DNA of 64,000 bases from Granulibacter bethesdensis CGDNIH1 (GTDB taxonomy: Bacteria; Pseudomonadota; Alphaproteobacteria; Acetobacterales; Acetobacteraceae): assembly GCF_000014285.2 (NCBI RefSeq), contig NC_008343.2, positions 124,001 to 188,000 on the forward strand, given 5' to 3'. The notes below the pieces were generated by a model. That model ran no database searches and was not told the DNA's origin. It saw nothing but the letters and a program-made list of their open reading frames with translations. Shown here piece by piece: positions 27,850-36,967 of this stretch. A program made the position numbers and the translations under genes. Position 1 is the stretch's first letter, and each line of letters opens with the position of its first letter.

Positions 27850-28596
27850 ATGATTTTTCTTCGTTCACTGCTGTTTAACGCAGTGTTTTTTGCCGTCACG
27901 CTGGTGCTGAGTCTGTATGGATTTGTGCTGCGCTTTGTCGCCCCGCATCGTTTGATCGACGATGCCCGTCTATGGTCGCGTATCATGATCGCGTCGGCCC
28001 GGTTGATCTGCGGTATTCATGTCCGTGTGCGCGGTCTGGAGAACCTGCCGCCCGGGCAGCCGGTGCTGATCGCTTCCCAGCATCAATCCGCGTTCGATAC
28101 CATGGTATGGTTCGGGCTTGCCTCCTACCCGGTCTATGTTCTGAAAAAGCAACTGCTGAAAATCCCTGTTTTCGGGCCGTTGCTGCCACTGACGGGGATG
28201 ATTCCGGTGGATCGGGAGGGGGGCGTGACCTCTTTGCGTAATCTGGTCAGTGCATCGATGGAGGCAGCTTCCTTGAACCGGCAGATTGTGATCTTCCCGG
28301 AAGGCACCCGCACGGATCCGGGTGTGGAGGTGCCGCTGCATCCCGGTATTTATGCGGTGGCCTCGAAAACGGGGCTGCCGATCGTGCCGGTTACGACCAA
28401 TTCCGGCCTTTTCTGGGGACGCCGTGCATTTCGTAAATATCCGGGCACGATCAATGTCGATATTCATCCGCCCCTCTCCCCTGGCAGCCGGGCCGTAACC
28501 ATGGAGGCTCTCCGCAGCCTGTATCATCGTGCTGGCAATGACATAGCAACATTTGTCCACACCTCGGAAAGGGCTGTGGATAAGTCTGTGGTTTAG
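27850..28596 (+). CDS. plsC: 1-acyl-sn-glycerol-3-phosphate acyltransferase PlsC
   Basis: 248 residues. An N-terminal hydrophobic segment (FNAVFFAVTLVLSLYGFVLRF) anchors it to the membrane. The catalytic HX4D is HQSAFD, and the phosphate-binding motif is FPEGTRTDPG, followed by GLPIVPVTTNSG. It transfers an acyl chain to lysophosphatidic acid to make phosphatidic acid. The last codons overlap a cluster of DnaA-box-like 9-mers (28553-28595). Confidence 0.93.
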   Translation: MIFLRSLLFNAVFFAVTLVLSLYGFVLRFVAPHRLIDDARLWSRIMIASARLICGIHVRVRGLENLPPGQPVLIASQHQSAFDTMVWFGLASYPVYVLKKQLLKIPVFGPLLPLTGMIPVDREGGVTSLRNLVSASMEAASLNRQIVIFPEGTRTDPGVEVPLHPGIYAVASKTGLPIVPVTTNSGLFWGRRAFRKYPGTINVDIHPPLSPGSRAVTMEALRSLYHRAGNDIATFVHTSERAVDKSVV

Positions 28597-28680
28597 TCTG
28601 AAGGAATCGTCAGGAAAAAATCGAACTGAATTATATAAGATATTGATTTAAAATAAAAAATTATGTTGATAGACAAGGTC
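28553..28680. other. DnaA-box-like cluster next to a strongly AT-rich stretch
   Basis: TTGTCCACA (28553-28561) fits the relaxed DnaA box TTRTNCACA; TGTGGATAA (28575-28583) is a perfect box on the minus strand; TGTGGTTTA (28587-28595) is a near-box 12 bases further on the same face. From about 28615 to 28673 the DNA is roughly 80% A+T, including TTTAAAATAAAAAATTATG, in an otherwise GC-rich window. A box cluster beside AT-rich DNA is what replication origins look like. Flanking genes, however, point toward this locus from both sides, the opposite of usual origin orientation. An upstream promoter element for the DUF2125 gene is the simpler reading. Confidence 0.35.
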
Positions 28681-28794
28681 TGACTGATTCGCGGCATGAT
28701 GGGGATGAATGGTGACGCGACGGCGATCCGGAATCCCCTTAGACTGCTTTGGATGAACGATTTGGTCACCCGTCCAGCAAAACGGAGCCTTACC

Positions 28795-29955
28795 ATGAGA
28801 CGTCTCTGGTTCCGTCTTGTCCTTCTTGCCGTTGTTCTGGCGGCGGCTGATTATGGGATATGGCAGTGGACCGTGAACCGTCTGGTGGAGCAATCGCTGC
28901 TCTGGGTACATCAACGGCCTGATGGGGTGGTGCTGAAATCCCGGGCGGCGGCGTTACCCGGCGGCTGGCCGCTGGCGGCGCGGATTACCCTGCCGGAGCC
29001 GGAGCTGTTTGTCGGCGGATATCCTGTCTGGCAGGGACAGGCGCTGGAAGTGGAGGTATCGCCGTGGCATCCCCTGCAACTGCTCATGAGGCCACGGGGA
29101 CCGCAGGCTGCTTTTCCCGAATCACCCTGGAAGATCATGATGCAACCCGCCAGTGCCAGTGTCACCTTGCCGGTCAGGCTTGCCTGGGATGGGTGGTGGC
29201 CGGTTGCACTGGTGCCGGATACGGACCCGTCCATACATACCCTCGATCTTCATGTGACCGCTCAGGATGTGCGTCTGCGGCCCAATGGTTCCGGCTGGAC
29301 AAGCGCTGATCCCGCCCCGCACCCTGATACGGGACTGCCTGCAGGATACGATATCATCACCATCAGCAGGGTGGAGATGCATCTGCGATTGGATCAGGCT
29401 TTGGCCGTGCAGTGCAGTCTTGATGATGCCGTGTTGCCATCTGTCCGCCAGTGGCCGTTCGGAAAAACGGTACAGCATGTAAATGTGGCTGCCAGAATTG
29501 ATCCATTTCCTTTTTCGAACGTTCAGCCCCAGGAAAAAATCAGAGCGTGGCGCGCTGCGTCCGGTGTGTTCAGAATATTGGATGCCACTCTGACATGGGG
29601 CAGCCTGCGTGCGAGTATGGCAGGACAGGGAGGGCTGGATGACTTTCTGCAGCCGGTCATGCAGGGCGTAGTGACGATGGCATCACCCGAGGAGACAATC
29701 ACATCATTGCGTGATCAGGGCTGGATCGCGTCCGGATTATATATGGCTGCCAAAACCATGCTGGGCCTGTTTGTCCAAGCGACAGATGCTCCGGGGCGTG
29801 CGACACAAAGGAACAGTGTCGATCATGCCGATACGGCCCGGAGCCATCCTGCTTATGTTTCCGTGCCTGTCCGGCTGGCCGGCACTGTCTTGATGATCGG
29901 ACAGGTTCCGGTTCTGAAAATATCACCTCCCCCTTGGGCGGATAGCCAACGGTAG
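28795..29955 (+). CDS. DUF2125 family protein
   Basis: 386 residues from the ATG at 28795, chosen because GGAG lies seven bases upstream and the product then starts with a signal or anchor segment (LWFRLVLLAVVLAAADYGIW). The rest is predicted periplasmic, beta-rich and resembles AsmA-like repeats: QRPDGVVLKSRAAALPGGWP and YPVWQGQALEVEVSPWHP are DUF2125 landmarks. Function is unknown. The family often ends the ftsEX-plsC gene block in Alphaproteobacteria. The cytochrome bd genes follow after 29 bases, possibly in the same transcript. Confidence 0.82.
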   Translation: MRRLWFRLVLLAVVLAAADYGIWQWTVNRLVEQSLLWVHQRPDGVVLKSRAAALPGGWPLAARITLPEPELFVGGYPVWQGQALEVEVSPWHPLQLLMRPRGPQAAFPESPWKIMMQPASASVTLPVRLAWDGWWPVALVPDTDPSIHTLDLHVTAQDVRLRPNGSGWTSADPAPHPDTGLPAGYDIITISRVEMHLRLDQALAVQCSLDDAVLPSVRQWPFGKTVQHVNVAARIDPFPFSNVQPQEKIRAWRAASGVFRILDATLTWGSLRASMAGQGGLDDFLQPVMQGVVTMASPEETITSLRDQGWIASGLYMAAKTMLGLFVQATDAPGRATQRNSVDHADTARSHPAYVSVPVRLAGTVLMIGQVPVLKISPPPWADSQR

Positions 29956-29984
29956 CGGCTTTCGCCCAGCGTTGAAGGACAAAC

Positions 29985-31433
29985 ATGATGCCCGGTATGG
30001 ACGCTATTTTCCTGGCGCGGCTCCAGTTCGCTTTTACGGTCGGCTTCCATATTGTTTTCCCCGCTTTCTCCATCGGGTTGGCCAGTTATCTGGCGGTGCT
30101 GGAAGGGCTGTGGCTGAAAACAGGCCGGCCTGTTTATCTGGATCTGTTCCGCTACTGGTCGAAAATCTTTGCCGTCGGTTTCGGCATGGGTGTCGTCTCC
30201 GGTCTGGTGATGTCCTATGAATTCGGGACGAACTGGGGTGCTTTCGCGGCCAAGGCGGGTCCCGTCATTGGTCCCCTGATGGGCTACGAAGTGCTCACGG
30301 CCTTCTTTCTGGAAGCCGGTTTTCTGGGCATCATGCTGTTCGGCATGGAGAAAGTGGGGCGGAAACTGCATTTCCTCGCCACCTGTCTGGTCGCCCTTGG
30401 CACGCTGATCAGTGCCACCTGGATTCTGGCGGTGAATTCATGGATGCAGACCCCTGCCGGCTATACGATCGACGCGGCAACGGGGCGTTTCCTGCCTGCG
30501 GACTGGATGGCGGTCATTTTCAACCCCTCCTTTCCTTTCCGTTTTGCCCATATGGTGCTGGCGGCCTTTCTCAGCGTGTCTTTCGTGGTCGGTGGTACCG
30601 GGGCCTGGCATCTGCTGCGCGGACGTCGCAATGAGGCCGTGCGGACGATGTTTTCCATGGCGATGTGGATGGCTGCACTGGTCACGCCGCTTCAGGTGCT
30701 GGTCGGTGATGCACAGGGTGGGAATACGTTAAAGCACCAGCCGATAAAAATCGCGGCGATGGAAGGATATTGGCGCAATGGTGCTCCGGGGGCCGGTGTG
30801 CCGATGGTCCTGTTTGCCCTGCCGGATCAGAAAGCGCAGGAGAACCGGTTCGAGATCGCCATTCCGCATGTCGCCTCTCTGTATCTGAAGCATGACTGGA
30901 CGGGTACCATTCCGGCCTTGACCGATGTGCCGCCTGAAAACCAGCCGCCTGTGATCGTGGTGTTCTTTGCGTTCCGCATTATGGTCGCGCTGGGTATGCT
31001 GATGCTCGCTGTAGGGGTGTGGAGCCTGTATGAGCGCTGGCGCGGGCGGCTGTTCGACACAGTCTGGCTGCATCGCGCGGTGCTGACGCTGGGGCCTGCC
31101 GGATTTGTGGCGCTTCTTGCGGGCTGGGTGGTCACGGAAGTCGGGCGGCAGCCTTACACCGTATACGGGCTGTTGCGCACGGCAGAGAGTTCCTCCCCTA
31201 TCGGCCTGCCCGGTATGGCGATTTCACTGAGCGCGTTCGTGATCGTCTATCTGATCGTCTATGCTGCCGGGATCGGCATTCTGCTGCGTATGATGGGCAG
31301 GCCGCCTGAACACGGGGAGACACCGCCCGCGCCCGAGCCGATCCGGGCGGCCGGTATCGTGCCGGGGCCTGCCGGTGCCGTTGATGATCTGCATCGTGAT
31401 AACCACACCATCCGTCCGGGGAGTGTCGTATGA
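29985..31433 (+). CDS. cioA: Cytochrome bd-type quinol oxidase subunit I (cyanide-insensitive type)
   Basis: 482 residues; GAAGGA precedes the ATG by about seven bases. It has nine predicted membrane segments. The haem b595/d ligand histidine is in VGFHIVFPAF, quinol-site residues are near GMGVVSGLVMSYEFGTNW (about residues 62-79), and the second half has GWVVTEVGRQPYTVYG, the usual GRQPW-type stretch with Tyr. The periplasmic Q-loop is short, which marks the CIO subgroup. In acetic acid bacteria these oxidases take electrons from ubiquinol formed by membrane dehydrogenases and reduce oxygen without proton pumping. The stop overlaps cioB (ATGA). Confidence 0.95.
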   Translation: MMPGMDAIFLARLQFAFTVGFHIVFPAFSIGLASYLAVLEGLWLKTGRPVYLDLFRYWSKIFAVGFGMGVVSGLVMSYEFGTNWGAFAAKAGPVIGPLMGYEVLTAFFLEAGFLGIMLFGMEKVGRKLHFLATCLVALGTLISATWILAVNSWMQTPAGYTIDAATGRFLPADWMAVIFNPSFPFRFAHMVLAAFLSVSFVVGGTGAWHLLRGRRNEAVRTMFSMAMWMAALVTPLQVLVGDAQGGNTLKHQPIKIAAMEGYWRNGAPGAGVPMVLFALPDQKAQENRFEIAIPHVASLYLKHDWTGTIPALTDVPPENQPPVIVVFFAFRIMVALGMLMLAVGVWSLYERWRGRLFDTVWLHRAVLTLGPAGFVALLAGWVVTEVGRQPYTVYGLLRTAESSSPIGLPGMAISLSAFVIVYLIVYAAGIGILLRMMGRPPEHGETPPAPEPIRAAGIVPGPAGAVDDLHRDNHTIRPGSVV

Positions 31434-32458
31434 TCACCGAAAACCTTCCCTATATCTGGGGCATGATCATAGCCGTAGCGGTGCTGGCCTATGTGCTGCT
31501 GGACGGGTTCGATCTGGGATGCGGCATCCTGTTTCTGGCGGAGCGCGAGGAGGAGGACCGGGATGTGATGGTGAATTCCATTGCGCCGGTCTGGGATGGC
31601 AACGAAACCTGGCTGGTCATGGGGGGCGGGGGATTGCTGGCTGTGTTCCCCGTTGCCTATGCAATTCTGTTTTCCGCTTTCTATCCTACCATTATCGCTA
31701 TGTTGCTGGCGTTGGTGTTTCGCGGCGTCGCGTTCGAGTTCCGTTTCAAGGCCCATACCCTGCGCGGGCGCAGGTGGTGGGACCGGGCTTTCTGCCTCGG
31801 CTCACTGGTGGCGGCACTGTGTCAGGGCATGACGCTGGGTGGCATCCTGCAGGGCGTGCACCATAATGGTTTCGCTTATACGGGAGGCTGGTTCGACTGG
31901 CTGACCCCTTTCACCGTGTTGTGCGGGGTGGCGGTTGTTGTGGGATACACGCTGCTGGGAGCCTGCTGGCTGATCCTGAAAACCGAGAACGGGCTGCATG
32001 TGCGTGCCCGCCATTATGCGAAACCGCTTTTCATTCTTCTTCTGTTACTGATTGCCGCTGTGAGCCTTTGGACTCCGTTGTTGAACGAAACCTATCGGCT
32101 ACGCTGGTTCTCCTGGCCCGGCATTGTTCTGACGGCCCCTGTTCCATTGCTGGTGGCGGCGATGGCACTGGGATTCTGGCGGTCCTTGCAACATAAACGG
32201 CATGCTGCCCCGTTGCTCTATGCGATGGGGATGTTTTTGCTGTGCTATGTCGGGCTGGGGATCAGCCTGTTTCCCAATATCGTTCCACCAGCCCATGGTA
32301 CGACACCGCTTTCGCTGGTTGATGCTGCGGCGCCTGCGGCCAGCCAGATGTTCCTGCTGGTCGGGGCGGTTGTGCTGATTCCGATGGTGCTGGGCTATAA
32401 CGCCTATTCCTACTGGATTTTCCGAGGGAAAGTCCGGCACGGTGAGGGCTACCACTGA
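31430..32458 (+). CDS. cioB: Cytochrome bd-type quinol oxidase subunit II
   Basis: 342 residues with eight or nine membrane segments. Family landmarks are LLDGFDLGCGILFL near the N-terminus, WDGNETWLVMGGGGLLAVFP, and the conserved glycines in the following helices. It supports haem assembly in subunit I and has a pseudo-symmetric fold. Its ATG overlaps the cioA stop and its own stop overlaps a 39-codon gene, so all three should be translated together. Confidence 0.95.
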   Translation: MITENLPYIWGMIIAVAVLAYVLLDGFDLGCGILFLAEREEEDRDVMVNSIAPVWDGNETWLVMGGGGLLAVFPVAYAILFSAFYPTIIAMLLALVFRGVAFEFRFKAHTLRGRRWWDRAFCLGSLVAALCQGMTLGGILQGVHHNGFAYTGGWFDWLTPFTVLCGVAVVVGYTLLGACWLILKTENGLHVRARHYAKPLFILLLLLIAAVSLWTPLLNETYRLRWFSWPGIVLTAPVPLLVAAMALGFWRSLQHKRHAAPLLYAMGMFLLCYVGLGISLFPNIVPPAHGTTPLSLVDAAAPAASQMFLLVGAVVLIPMVLGYNAYSYWIFRGKVRHGEGYH

Positions 32459-32577
32459 TGCGGAGCAGCCTGCGCCGACTGGCCTGGTTCGCCGGCTTGT
32501 GGGTGGCTGGCGTAGTGGCCGTGGGAGGGGTGGCGGAGCTTCTGCACTGGGTGATCCGCCACACCATGACGGGCTAG
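32458..32577 (+). CDS. DUF2474-like small membrane subunit of the bd-type oxidase
   Basis: 39 codons; the ATG overlaps the cioB stop (TGATG). The product begins MRSSLRRLAWFAGLWVAGVV and continues with a single hydrophobic helix, then a short polar tail ending MTG. The basic N-terminus followed by LAWFAGLWVAGV matches the DUF2474 pattern of proteins encoded after cioAB. It is probably the counterpart of CydX, which stabilises the haem sites in E. coli bd-I; that role is inferred from size, topology and position. A strong terminator hairpin follows after seven bases. Confidence 0.85.
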   Translation: MRSSLRRLAWFAGLWVAGVVAVGGVAELLHWVIRHTMTG

Positions 32578-32584
32578 AATGGCA

Positions 32585-32611
32585 AAAGGGGCACGGCCAT
32601 GGTGCCCCTTT
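32585..32611. terminator. Bidirectional terminator between cioAB and tyrA
   Basis: AAAGGGGCAC (32585-32594) and GTGCCCCTTT (32602-32611) are perfect inverted repeats of ten bases with a seven-base loop. The stem has A residues on one side and T residues on the other, so it can act for both converging transcripts: the cio operon (plus) and the chorismate mutase-hisC-tyrA operon (minus). Confidence 0.85.
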
Positions 32612-32620
32612 CTGCTGTCG

Positions 32621-33508
32621 TCAGGCCTGATTGATTTCGATCAGATTGCGCCGGATACGGCGGCCACGTTCGATTTTATCGACGATGTAATCCTCATCGC
32701 CCCAGCGCACAGCACGTGCCATGGCCTGAGCATCTTCCGTAAAGCGGGCCAGCATCTCCAGCAGGGCGTCCCGGTTATTGAGGAAAATATCCCGCCACAT
32801 GGTCGGGTCCGAAGCCGCGATCCGGGTGAAATCCCGGAACCCGGAAGCCGCGAATTTCAAAACCTGCTGGCGGCTTTCATCAGCCAGATCGTCGGCGGTG
32901 CCGCAGATAGTGAAGGCGATCAGATGCGGCAGATGGCTGACGATGGCCAGCACGCGGTCATGATGGGCTGGCTCCATGATCTCGACCTGCGCCCCACAGC
33001 CACGCCAGAGGGCGGAGACCGCTTCGATGGCTTCTTCAGCAGTATCGGGGGGAGGGGTCAGCAAGGTCCAGCGATCCCGGAACAGGGTGGAAAAACCTGA
33101 TTCCGGGCCGGAATATTCGGTGCCCGCCAGCGGATGGCCGGGCACGAAATGCACATGGGGGGGCAGCAGGGGGCCGACATCCCGGATCACGGATTGCTTG
33201 GTGGAGCCGACATCGGTCAGGATGCAACCCGGTGCCAGATGAGGGGCGATTTTTTCAGCCATATCGGCAAAGGCGCCGACCGGGACGCAGAGAATCACGG
33301 CATCTGCATTCTGCACAGCCTGTGCCGGATCGGCCTCGCAGTGATCGGCAATTCCCAGTCGGGCAACACGTTCCAGGATATCGGCCCGGTCACAGGCAAC
33401 GATTTCATCGGCCAGCCGGTTTTCCCGCACCGCCCGGGCCAGAGAACTGCCGATAAGGCCCAGACCGATCAGGGTCAGACGGCGAAAGACCGGAGCGGCT
33501 TCCGTCAT
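32621..33508 (-). CDS. tyrA: Prephenate/cyclohexadienyl dehydrogenase
   Basis: 295 residues from the ATG at 33508, which overlaps the hisC stop codon (ATGA); the longer open frame upstream shadows hisC. The N-terminal Rossmann fold carries [15 protein letters not shown]; the prephenate-binding part has DVGSTKQSV and [16 protein letters not shown] with the catalytic histidine region. It oxidatively decarboxylates prephenate or arogenate on the route to tyrosine. The C-terminal helical dimerisation domain is complete and there is no ACT domain. Confidence 0.94.
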   Translation of the reverse strand: MTEAAPVFRRLTLIGLGLIGSSLARAVRENRLADEIVACDRADILERVARLGIADHCEADPAQAVQNADAVILCVPVGAFADMAEKIAPHLAPGCILTDVGSTKQSVIRDVGPLLPPHVHFVPGHPLAGTEYSGPESGFSTLFRDRWTLLTPPPDTAEEAIEAVSALWRGCGAQVEIMEPAHHDRVLAIVSHLPHLIAFTICGTADDLADESRQQVLKFAASGFRDFTRIAASDPTMWRDIFLNNRDALLEMLARFTEDAQAMARAVRWGDEDYIVDKIERGRRIRRNLIEINQA

Positions 33509-34617
33509 GATGCGGCATCGCTGTCGGCTGGTGCCTGCGCCATGAAAGCCCGCAGGGCTTCGGCTACCAGATCGCATTCCTCGTTTGTGCCGATGGTGAT
33601 ACGCAGATAGGCGGGCAAGCCGTAACTGGCGACGCGGCGTACAATCAGCCCCCGCGTGCGCAGCCAGCGATCGGCAGCGCCCGCGCGTGCTTCGCTGCCG
33701 AAATCCGCCAGCAGGAAATTGGTGACGCTCGGCAGGGTGGGAATGCCGATATCGAACAGGGCTGTGGCCAGTTTTGCACGGGCGGCGCTGTTATGGGCGC
33801 GGCTGCGTTCGACCCAGCCCGGTTCCTCCAGCGCCCCGATCGCAGCTTCCTGCACGGCGGCGTTGACGGTGAAAGGCCCGCGCACCCTGTTCAACACATC
33901 CACGATGGCAGGCGGTGCATAGGCCCAGCCGAGGCGCAGCCCACCCAGCCCGAAAATCTTGCTGAAAGTGCGGGTCATGACGGTATTGTCGCCCGCATCG
34001 ACCAGCTTCACGCCTGGGTCATAATCGGGATCATCGACATATTCGGCATAGGCCGCATCCAGCACCAGCAGCACATCCGACGGCAGGCTCGCCCGCAGAC
34101 GTGCGATTTCGGCGGTGGGAAGCATGGTGCCGGTAGGATTGTTTGGATTGGCGATGCAGACCACTTTGGTCCGGGGTGTTATCGCATCCAGCAGCGCATC
34201 GACATCGGTGGTCAGGGCCTGCTCCGGCACTTTCACCACTTTGGCCCCGGCATAATGGCCATACATCTCGTACACGCTGAATCCGTGCACGCTCATGATC
34301 AGCTCCGAATCCGGATTGCTGTAGGCCATGCAGAGATGCGCGATCATTTCATCTGATCCGACACCGCAGACGATGCGGGCCGGATCGAGACCGAAATAAC
34401 GCCCGATGGCTTCCCGTAACGCGTGGGAGCCGCCATCAGGATAACGGTGCAGGCTGGACACGGCCTTCAGATAGGCCTGCTGTGCGGCAGGAGGCGGCCC
34501 GAATGCGCCTTCATTCGAGGAGAGTTTGATCACCTGCTCGACGCCGGGCAGCTTTGATTCACCGCCGATATAGGGGTGAATGGCCTCGATACCGGGATTG
34601 GGACGGGGATTGCTCAT
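33505..34617 (-). CDS. hisC: Histidinol-phosphate/aromatic aminotransferase
   Basis: 370 residues from the ATG at 34617 (ATGA overlap with the upstream gene). It is a class I/II PLP aminotransferase with [19 protein letters not shown] and the PLP lysine in [18 protein letters not shown]. In histidine synthesis it converts imidazole acetol-phosphate to histidinol phosphate. Lying between a chorismate mutase gene and tyrA, it may mainly or also transaminate prephenate, phenylpyruvate or 4-hydroxyphenylpyruvate, as documented for this family in other bacteria. Confidence 0.92.
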   Translation of the reverse strand: MSNPRPNPGIEAIHPYIGGESKLPGVEQVIKLSSNEGAFGPPPAAQQAYLKAVSSLHRYPDGGSHALREAIGRYFGLDPARIVCGVGSDEMIAHLCMAYSNPDSELIMSVHGFSVYEMYGHYAGAKVVKVPEQALTTDVDALLDAITPRTKVVCIANPNNPTGTMLPTAEIARLRASLPSDVLLVLDAAYAEYVDDPDYDPGVKLVDAGDNTVMTRTFSKIFGLGGLRLGWAYAPPAIVDVLNRVRGPFTVNAAVQEAAIGALEEPGWVERSRAHNSAARAKLATALFDIGIPTLPSVTNFLLADFGSEARAGAADRWLRTRGLIVRRVASYGLPAYLRITIGTNEECDLVAEALRAFMAQAPADSDAAS

Positions 34618-35546
34618 GCTGCGTTTCCTGCCTGTGAGGAACGGACAGGAACCGCATAGCATCCCAGCACGACAGGTGGACGCAGAAGGGGGGTCAGGGC
34701 TGCCAGCCGGGGATCGGAATCCTCAACAAATCCGGCGACATCCGCCAGCACATGGGCGTCATCCGCCCCCGGTATGCGACGCAGGATCGTATTGCCGACT
34801 GAAAAACCGGCATTAATCAGCATTTGTGTCAGCCTTGCCCGGCTGATGTCGGAAGCGATTTCAAGACCCAGCAAAGCGCGGTCATCGCCGGACGGATCGG
34901 GTGCGATGGCTGCCACCGCCATGGCATCGGTACGGGGGGCGCCTTCGGGCCGGGTGCTCCAGACTGGCAGGCGGGCGACGATATGGATGCGGGGGGCATC
35001 GTGGTGCAACAGGGCGGTCCACCATGCGGCGCGGGGCGATTCGTCATCGACCGGGGCCGGGACTACCGCCACCATGGTCTGTCCGCTGCTGACATCGGCA
35101 ATGGCCTGGGCCGGGCTGCCATAGATGCGCAATGGTGTCAGGGCTCCGAAATGCTCCCGTGCGATCTGGGTCATGGCGGCGGAGCCGTCATCGCTGTCGC
35201 AGACCGAGATGGTAAAATTGCGCTGCATGCTGTTCGATCCGGCGAATAGCTCCCGCCAGATACGGATAATGGTCTGTTCCGGGAACTGGCCCCGATGGCG
35301 TCCGAGCAGACGGCGAATGATCGCTGCTTCCCGTCCCGGTCGGATCGAGACACCGCTCTTTGTTGTGGCAATGGAACGGACTGTTTCCGCCCGCTGGATC
35401 AGCAGATCGTGCAGGGCATCGTCGATCATATCCAGTTTTGCGCGCAGCATGCCGAGCGCTGCTTCGGCCCCGTCGGTGGAAGCGGGAGACGATGCATCCG
35501 GTGCAGACAGAACAGGCGAGGCAAGACCAGACAGAATGGGGCGCAT
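34614..35546 (-). CDS. Chorismate mutase (AroQ) with a prephenate dehydratase/ACT-like C-terminal part
   Basis: 310 residues from the ATG at 35546; the frame is open to 35696 and none of the candidate starts has a clear Shine-Dalgarno. The AroQ domain is near the N-terminus: [20 protein letters not shown], then TTK and [12 protein letters not shown] supply the Arg, Lys, Arg and Glu active-site positions. The following region ([19 protein letters not shown] onward) resembles a degraded periplasmic-binding-like dehydratase fold; I do not see its catalytic TTRF-type motif. The last 80 residues ([20 protein letters not shown]) look ACT-like. It converts chorismate to prephenate; feedback control is possible. 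Confidence 0.82.
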   Translation of the reverse strand: MRPILSGLASPVLSAPDASSPASTDGAEAALGMLRAKLDMIDDALHDLLIQRAETVRSIATTKSGVSIRPGREAAIIRRLLGRHRGQFPEQTIIRIWRELFAGSNSMQRNFTISVCDSDDGSAAMTQIAREHFGALTPLRIYGSPAQAIADVSSGQTMVAVVPAPVDDESPRAAWWTALLHHDAPRIHIVARLPVWSTRPEGAPRTDAMAVAAIAPDPSGDDRALLGLEIASDISRARLTQMLINAGFSVGNTILRRIPGADDAHVLADVAGFVEDSDPRLAALTPLLRPPVVLGCYAVPVRSSQAGNAA

Positions 35547-35718
35547 GACGATATCGGGCCAATATTCGGGCGCCTGCTGTGCAGGGGCCAAATCCTTATG
35601 AAGATCGACCTGATAGCCGAAGCATGCCTCGCTGCAAAGCATCGCAGTATCAGCCATGGTGGTTGAGCATGGGCAGGGTGGTTGCACGACGGGCATGAGA
35701 GGGCATAGTCACCCTTTT

Positions 35719-35737
35719 CCGGGATCTGCCCCCGGAG
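35719..35737 (+). promoter_or_regulatory. Hairpin overlapping the metX ribosome binding site
   Basis: CCGGG (35719-35723) and CCCGG (35731-35735) form a five-base stem with a seven-base loop. The only Shine-Dalgarno candidate before metX, GGAG (35734-35737), shares two bases with the 3' arm. The layout would allow translational control, but no known SAM riboswitch core was recognised in the leader. Confidence 0.4.
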
Positions 35738-35746
35738 TCATGACCG

Positions 35747-36967
35747 GTGAAGCGATCTGTGAATACAGCGCCACAAAAAGATGTTTTCGTCTTTCGGGAT
35801 GGCCTGCCGCTGGATAATGGCGGCAGCCTGGACGGGATTCGCATTGCCTATCGTACCTATGGCGCGCTGAATGCAGAGGCCAGCAACGCGATTCTGGTGT
35901 GCCATGCGTTGACGGGTGATCAATATGTGGCTGATCCCAATCCCGTCACTGGCAAGCCTGGATGGTGGTACGGTGTAGTAGGACCGGGCTGCCCGATTGA
36001 TACCAACCGTTATTTCGTCATCTGCTCCAACGTGATTGGCGGTTGTATGGGCAGCACCGGGCCGCGCAGCCCCCGTGATCCGGCCTTGCCGGATGATGCA
36101 GCCGGTGTGGAGTTGTGGGGTACCGATTTCCCCAGCCTGACCATCCGGGACATGGTGCGCGCCCAGAAAAAACTGATCGAGCATCTCGGCATTGCGCGCC
36201 TGTTTGCGGTGATTGGCGGTTCTTTCGGTGGGATGCAGGCGCTGCAATGGGCGGCGAGCTATCCGGATGCGGTATTCGCGGCGATCCCGATTGCCACGGC
36301 GTCTTTCCATTCGGCACAGAACATTGCCTTCAACGAGGTCGGGCGGCAGGCGATTTTCGGTGACCCGAACTGGAACGGGGGGGGCTACTGGCGCACCGGA
36401 CACATGCCGGAGCGCGGTCTGGCGGTGGCCCGGATGGTGGCCCATATCACCTATCTCAGTGAGCAGGCTCTGGCGCGGAAATTCGGACGGCGGGTACGTC
36501 GTGACGGGATGGGGGGGGAGACCGCCGCCAATCTGTTCGGGGAGATGTTCGAGGTCGAAAGCTATCTGCGCTATCAGGGTGGTGCGTTCGTAAAGCGGTT
36601 CGATGCCAATTCCTATCTGACCATTACCCGGGCTGCGGATCATTTTGATCTGGCGGAAGAATATGGTGGGGATCTTGCGGCGGCGTTTGCCGGCACGAAA
36701 ACACGGTTCTGCGTGATCTCCTTCAGTTCCGACTGGCTTTATCCCACGGCCGAGAGCCGCCATATCGCCCGCGCCCTGAACCGGGTGGCGGCGAATGTGA
36801 GCTTCGTGGAAGTGACCTCCGACAAGGGACATGATGCGTTTCTGCTGGATGAACCGGATTTCCATCGGGTGCTGAATGGTTTTCTTGAGGGATGTGCCGA
36901 TCATGCCGGGCTGGCGTTCAATGGCTTTGGCGGTGGCTCCGCATTGCTGCGGGTGGAGGCATCATGA
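35747..36967 (+). CDS. metX: Homoserine O-acetyltransferase
   Basis: 406 residues from a GTG at 35747, ten bases after GGAG; a second in-frame GTG at 35759 is possible. It has an alpha/beta hydrolase fold. The catalytic nucleophile is in the elbow [13 protein letters not shown], with the acid in FSSDWLYP and the base in [22 protein letters not shown] and ELWGTDFP are typical of MetX. It acylates homoserine with an acyl-CoA for methionine synthesis; the donor (acetyl or succinyl) cannot be fixed by eye. It is followed by metW in a four-base overlap, the common alphaproteobacterial pair. Confidence 0.96.

Noticed and set aside
28696-28794. An upstream in-frame start for the DUF2125 protein
   Set aside because: The ATG at 28795 has a good ribosome binding site and gives a proper signal/anchor segment; the upstream part adds an unlikely polar leader.
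35660-35747. A known SAM riboswitch before metX
   Set aside because: I could not find the conserved core or pseudoknot of SAM-II or related classes; only a short hairpin is visible.
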